Under the pieces are notes generated by a model. It worked only from the letters and a program-made list of their open reading frames with translations. It ran no database searches and was not told where the DNA came from. A DNA stretch of 64,000 bases from Salinispora tropica CNB-440 (lineage in GTDB: Bacteria; Actinomycetota; Actinomycetes; Mycobacteriales; Micromonosporaceae), in assembly GCF_000016425.1 (NCBI RefSeq), contig NC_009380.1:5088144-5152143 (forward strand), written 5' to 3'. The position numbers and the translations under genes are program-made. Below are positions 60,231-64,000 of the stretch, one piece after another (the stretch's first letter is position 1; the number at the start of each line of letters is the position of its first letter).

Positions 60231-60393
60231 GACGTGCATCCTGCACTAGATCGGCGTTGCCGTCGTGCACCCGGATGACGTGAGGGCGTCGGCCACCACC
60301 GCAGGACAGGTCTGGACGTCGCCGATGCCGCGCCGCCGCGCCGCACCCCTGCGGGTGTGGCGCGGCGGCGCGGTACGGCGCTCGTCAGCCCAG

Positions 60394-63321
60394 CTAGTCC
60401 CGCCCAGGGCGTCCGGTGCCTCCGTTCGACGGTGGCGGGAGCCCGGTATCCCCGCCGTTGTTGTTGCCACCGCCGTTGTTGTTGTTGCCACCGCCGTTGT
60501 TGTTGCCACCGCCGTTGTTGTCGCCACCGCCGTTGTTGTCGCCACCGCCGTTGTTGTTGTTGCCGTCGTCGTTGTTGTTGTTGCCGTCGTTGTTGCAGAA
60601 CACGTCGAACAACGCGTTACAGTCCGACTTTGGTTCCTCCGGCAGCTCACCGTTACCGGCCTTGTCGTCGCCGGCACCGGTGATGCGCGGCAGGTCAGAC
60701 TTGGGCGCGCCGTCCAGCGCCTCGTCCATGAACCGTTTCCACAGAGCCGCCGGAAGACCACTACCGCCGATATTCCTGTTGTTCTTGTCGACGATCGCGG
60801 GTTCCTCGGTGTTGTGGCTGCCGATCCAGATCGCGGTCGCCAGGTTGTCGTCGTAGCCGACCATCCAGGCATGCTCGTGCTTGTCGGTCCCGTCCAATTC
60901 CCAGGTGCCGGTCTTCCCGGCTGCCGGCCGACTCCCGGAGAGGGCGTTGTCGGTCCTGCTCGGAATCTGCTTGAGCACCGCGGTCACCTCATCGGCGACG
61001 CCCTTGCGAATCCGTTGCTGCCCGTCCAGCTTCTCGCCGGTCCCGCTGACGACCTTCCACTCGCCGGTCTTCTCGTCCTTCTGCTCGACCTTGAGCACAA
61101 AGTGCGCCTTGTGGAAGACGCCGTCGTTCGCCAGCGTCGCGAGACCGTTGGCATGGTCGAGGACGGTGACCGCGTACTGGCCATAGCCCACCACCCGGTC
61201 GAAATACTCCGGCGCCAGGTCCTCCGGCTTCTCCGCCAACAGGTTGAACGGCTCGCGATCGTCGTCCCACATGGTGGTGATGCCGGCCTGCCGGGCCATG
61301 CTGACCACCTTGTCCGGGCCAATCTGCTCCGCCACGTGGAAGAACGGAACGTTGTACGACCGGACCGTCGACTCGTCGAGGGTGCAGGACTTGTTACAGG
61401 TCTTACTGACGTCTCGACCCGCGTTCCAAATGCGACTTTCGTAGCCCTCGGGCGTGAAGGGCGTCGCGTCCCACCGCGAGTTGACGGAGATGCCGGCCTC
61501 GATGGCGGCGGCCAGGGTGTAGACCTTGAAGGACGAGGCGGGTGGATGGCCCCCGGTGAGCACGCCCCCCAGGGTGTTCTTGCCGGCATAGTCAATATCG
61601 GCGCCACTCTCCCCACCGTAGTAGGCGAGCACCCGGCCGGTCTTGGGATCGACGGCGACTCCCGCGGCCATCAGGTTATCCGGCTGGCCGTCGAGGACCG
61701 AGCCCTTCACCCCCGCCCGTGCTGCCTTCTCCATCGCGGTCTGCATCCGGTTGTCGATGGTCGTGGTGATCTTGTAACCACCCTTGCGCAGCGCGTCCCC
61801 GCAGGAGGGCTTACCCTCGGTCCCCGCTCCCGTGTTGGTGCAGAGCCCCCACTGCTCCATCTCCGCCCGCACGTAGTTGATGACGTTGCCGCGGGGGGTC
61901 GCCACGCCGAAGCCGTTGCCCCCCTCGGCCAGCGGCTTCACCTCTGGATATTCGGTCGGCCGCTCCGCCGCGTCGAGCCAGCCCTCGGCCACCATTCCGT
62001 CGAGGACGTAGTCCCAGCGCGACTTCGCGTCGTCCGGGCTGACCGCCGGGTCGTAGCCGTTGTGGGTGGCGGTCTTCTCCGGCTGCTTGATGAGCCCGGC
62101 CAGCACCGCGCCCTCGCCGACGGTCAACTTGCTGGCGGCCTTGCCGAAGAAGGTCTGCGCCGCGGCCTCGACCCCGTAGGCACCACGGCCGAAGTAGATC
62201 ACGTTGAGATAGTTTTCCATGATCTTGTCTTTGCTGAACTGGTCGTTCAGCTTGGAGGCGAAGATCGCCTCCCGCACCTTTCGGGCGTAGGTGTCGTCCT
62301 CAAGGCTCTCGTAGGCGTTACGCGCGTACTGCTGCGTGATCGTCGACGCACCCTGCCGGTCGCCACCGGTGAAGTTGTTCCAGGCGGCCCGGGCGATGCC
62401 CTTGTAGTCGACACCCGAGTGCCGGTAGAAGTTCCGGTCCTCGGCCGCGGCGACCGCGTCGCGCACGTGCTGCGGCATCTGACTGGTGGTGATCAGCGTC
62501 CGGTTCTCGTTGCCGAGCTTCGCGACCAGCCCCTTGCCGTCACTCGTGTAGACCGTCGTCGACTGGGGAAGGGGAATCTGGTCGGGCAGGACGACGCCGG
62601 TGGAGAAGTAGGTGAAGCCGACAACGCCCAGGCCGGCGAACATGATGAGGACCGCGAACGAGGCGATCAACATGTTCGCCCGCTTCCGCTTCTTCGCCCG
62701 TGCGACGGCGTTCGGGTCACGACCACCGTTTCGGGATCGGCCCGACCCACCGGGGCCGCCCGGGCCACCGGGACCACCGGCGGCCGACGCGACACCGGCC
62801 CGCGGCACCGAGGCCCGGCCCCCGGCCGCTGCGCCGGCTCGGGCCCGCCCCACGGACGCCGAGCCAACCGAGGCCGACCCAACGGACGCCGAGCCAACCG
62901 AGGCCGAGCCAACCGAGGCCGAGCCGCTCGCAGCGCCGACGCTTGCGCGCCCGGCGGAGCCGCCCGGCGCGGGGGATACCGGCACGGAGGCGCGGCCGGG
63001 CGCGGACGGCGCCGGTACCGAGGCACGGCCAGGTCCAGCCGATGCCGGAACCGAGGCGCGACCTGCCCGACCGACTGAGGCCGAGCCGGCAGTGCCCTGG
63101 GAGGGGACGGACGCCGAGCCACCAACCGAGGCGCGGCCGCTGGAAGCGCCGCCCCGGGGTGTCACCGAGGCGCGGCCCGCTGTTCCCTCCGGTGCGGCCG
63201 ACTGGCCGCGCGCCGCACCATCGGAGGCCCGGTACGCGTCGTCGGCCCGTCCGGGGACGCCGTGCTGGCCCGGTATCTGGGCCCGCCCGCGCGAGGAGCT
63301 GGGGTCGCCGTACGAGTTCAT
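60394..63321 (-). CDS. ponA: Class A penicillin-binding protein (transglycosylase/transpeptidase)
   Basis: A 975-residue bifunctional peptidoglycan synthase. Cytoplasmic residues 1-215 are low-complexity, with many GRASVP-type units and a run of SVGSA repeats. One transmembrane helix (about 217-243) is followed by the GT51 domain with AAAEDRNFYRH (about 290-300), then the transpeptidase with nucleophile Ser in ASSFK (about 592), SYN in VRSYNVPF and KTGT (about 801). The last 60 residues are an Asn/Gly/Asp-rich tail. Target of beta-lactams. Confidence 0.95.
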   Translation of the reverse strand: MNSYGDPSSSRGRAQIPGQHGVPGRADDAYRASDGAARGQSAAPEGTAGRASVTPRGGASSGRASVGGSASVPSQGTAGSASVGRAGRASVPASAGPGRASVPAPSAPGRASVPVSPAPGGSAGRASVGAASGSASVGSASVGSASVGSASVGSASVGRARAGAAAGGRASVPRAGVASAAGGPGGPGGPGGSGRSRNGGRDPNAVARAKKRKRANMLIASFAVLIMFAGLGVVGFTYFSTGVVLPDQIPLPQSTTVYTSDGKGLVAKLGNENRTLITTSQMPQHVRDAVAAAEDRNFYRHSGVDYKGIARAAWNNFTGGDRQGASTITQQYARNAYESLEDDTYARKVREAIFASKLNDQFSKDKIMENYLNVIYFGRGAYGVEAAAQTFFGKAASKLTVGEGAVLAGLIKQPEKTATHNGYDPAVSPDDAKSRWDYVLDGMVAEGWLDAAERPTEYPEVKPLAEGGNGFGVATPRGNVINYVRAEMEQWGLCTNTGAGTEGKPSCGDALRKGGYKITTTIDNRMQTAMEKAARAGVKGSVLDGQPDNLMAAGVAVDPKTGRVLAYYGGESGADIDYAGKNTLGGVLTGGHPPASSFKVYTLAAAIEAGISVNSRWDATPFTPEGYESRIWNAGRDVSKTCNKSCTLDESTVRSYNVPFFHVAEQIGPDKVVSMARQAGITTMWDDDREPFNLLAEKPEDLAPEYFDRVVGYGQYAVTVLDHANGLATLANDGVFHKAHFVLKVEQKDEKTGEWKVVSGTGEKLDGQQRIRKGVADEVTAVLKQIPSRTDNALSGSRPAAGKTGTWELDGTDKHEHAWMVGYDDNLATAIWIGSHNTEEPAIVDKNNRNIGGSGLPAALWKRFMDEALDGAPKSDLPRITGAGDDKAGNGELPEEPKSDCNALFDVFCNNDGNNNNDDGNNNNGGGDNNGGGDNNGGGNNNGGGNNNNGGGNNNGGDTGLPPPSNGGTGRPGRD
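60408..60600 (-). repeat. Tandem GTT/GCC triplet tract coding an Asn-Gly tail
   Basis: Blocks of GTTGTT and CCACCGCC alternate (plus strand) and encode (N)2-4(G)3 units at the PBP C-terminus. Unit length varies, which fits replication slippage. Confidence 0.8.
62820..63200 (-). repeat. Repeats coding Arg/Ser-Ala-Ser-Val-Gly/Pro units
   Basis: About 18 copies of a (G)-(R/S)-A-S-V-(G/P) unit fill the cytoplasmic N-terminus of the PBP; a core of four back-to-back SVGSA units (about 62870-62940) is encoded by near-identical 15-bp repeats. Confidence 0.8.
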
Positions 63322-63515
63322 TCTTCACACCCTGCCGGTCGCGGTGGAGCGCTGCCGCGCCACCACCGGTTTGCCGTGAGTTGTGGCACCAGGTAGTACG
63401 ACATCCCGTCGCACAAAGGCACCTATTTGCCAACCAAGAGGGCGAATCGGACTGTCAAATCGGCGATCGATCTGGGCGGCGGCCCGCTGGGCCGAAGCGA
63501 CCGATCGTGCTGACG

Positions 63516-63971
63516 TCACCGTTGCGCCTCTCGCCTCCGTTGCCCGCCCGGGGCGTCCGTGGTGGGCACCCCGCCCACTGCGACCTGCTCCGGCCCGTTC
63601 TCCGCCAGCCCGTCCCGCCCGAGCAGGTACTGCTCGATGAGGTGGTTCCAGTCGCAGCCGAGGCACACTTCTACCACGAAGACCTGAAACTCACGCAGTG
63701 TCATCGCCAGCGCGGGCAACTCCACCAGTCTCCGGGCCTGACCGGCGGACTGCCGGAGTTCATCGCCGTAAATGTAGTGCACGCGTGTCAGGTTCTCACT
63801 CCGACAGATCGGGCACCGCTCGTCGGTCGGCTCGCCGTGAAACCGGGCCGCGTTCTTCAGGTAGGGCGAGGCATCGCAGAGGTCATCCGGGCTGACCCGG
63901 TTGGCCAGGAGGTCCCGCAGCGCCGCCCGCTTCCGGAGCGAGTAGTCGACCACCTGGCGCTGCGTACGCAT
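63516..63971 (-). CDS. DUF5318 family zinc-ribbon-like protein
   Basis: A 151-residue actinobacterial protein with two cysteine pairs: RCPICRSENL and VCLGCDWNHL, likely one zinc site. It begins MRTQRQVVDYSLRKRAAL, the usual opening. In relatives it is encoded beside the PBP gene, as here, 195 bp upstream of it on the same strand. ATG 63971 is used because TACTCT lies 7 nt upstream. Confidence 0.87.
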   Translation of the reverse strand: MRTQRQVVDYSLRKRAALRDLLANRVSPDDLCDASPYLKNAARFHGEPTDERCPICRSENLTRVHYIYGDELRQSAGQARRLVELPALAMTLREFQVFVVEVCLGCDWNHLIEQYLLGRDGLAENGPEQVAVGGVPTTDAPGGQRRREAQR

Positions 63972-63978
63972 GAGCACG

Positions 63979-63984
63979 AGAGTA
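63979..63984 (-). promoter_or_regulatory. -10 element of leaderless DUF5318 gene
   Basis: TACTCT on the minus strand, 7 nt before ATG 63971. Confidence 0.6.
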
Positions 63985-64000
63985 CGCGGTGTCGCCTCAC

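Noticed and set aside
60408..60600. Possible non-coding microsatellite or CRISPR
   Set aside because: Triplet blocks are in frame with the PBP tail and lack spacer structure.
60265..63078. Open frame of 937 codons on the plus strand
   Set aside because: It is the antisense of the PBP gene; its long open frame arises from GC-rich repeats and codon bias, and no domain or ribosome-binding site supports it.

Overview
The window is high-GC DNA with dense, short-spaced genes, many GTG or TTG starts and overlapping stop/start codons. This is typical of a filamentous actinomycete. The gene complement (bacterial proteasome activator Bpa, SigE-type sigma factors with membrane partners, an XRE/DUF397 pair, DUF5926, DUF5318, DUF6457, GT87 mannosyltransferases, an rpsF-ssb-rpsR-rplI-dnaB block) best fits Micromonosporaceae, near Salinispora or Micromonospora. 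That placement is inference from gene content. No tRNA, rRNA, insertion sequence, prophage or CRISPR array was seen.

Layout. 1-6.4 kb: tail of a sodium/solute symporter, then two sigma-factor/membrane-protein modules, one on each side of an ABC exporter. 6.5-11 kb: an XRE/DUF397 regulatory pair, a flavin-reductase fusion, and a DUF485/ActP acetate transport pair. 11-18.7 kb: a UDP-xylose-synthase-like epimerase, two LCP cell-wall ligases, rhodanese, phosphodiesterase, an orphan histidine kinase next to an anti-sigma-type ATPase, and DUF5926. 18.7-30 kb: arginine deiminase, small conserved unknowns, pheA, a metallopeptidase, a HAD phosphatase, bpa, an esterase, an orphan substrate-binding lipoprotein, and a DDAH-type hydrolase with a divergent Lrp regulator. 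30-37.9 kb: beta-propeller protein, DUF6457-mobA, DUF4192, a fructosamine-kinase-like kinase, moaA-moaD, and a metallophosphoesterase. 38-43.7 kb: a 1067-residue fusion of an Endonuclease-Q-type nuclease to a UvrD-type helicase, two LppU-like paralogues in one reading frame split by a single TGA, and an AAA ATPase behind an elaborate CTAG palindrome array. 43.7-51.9 kb: acetyltransferase, DoxX, GT87, then moaE-moeA-moaB-moaC, another GT87-like protein, a phosphoribosyltransferase and a zinc-ribbon protein. 51.9-55.4 kb: dnaB and the rpsF-ssb-rpsR-rplI operon. 55.9-64 kb: endonuclease IV, two large membrane glycosyltransferase-type proteins, a class A PBP with unusual low-complexity ends, and DUF5318.

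How the genes fit together. Molybdenum cofactor genes are scattered over three places (mobA; moaA-moaD; moaE-moeA-moaB-moaC). Envelope assembly recurs: LCP proteins, a nucleotide-sugar epimerase, four GT-C-like membrane proteins and the PBP. Two guanidino-group enzymes (arginine deiminase, DDAH family) lie 9 kb apart. The most interesting items are the EndoQ-helicase fusion, the CTAG operator array, the TGA-split paralogue pair, and a strikingly uniform leaderless promoter layout: TANNNT placed 6-8 nt before the start codon of at least 20 genes.
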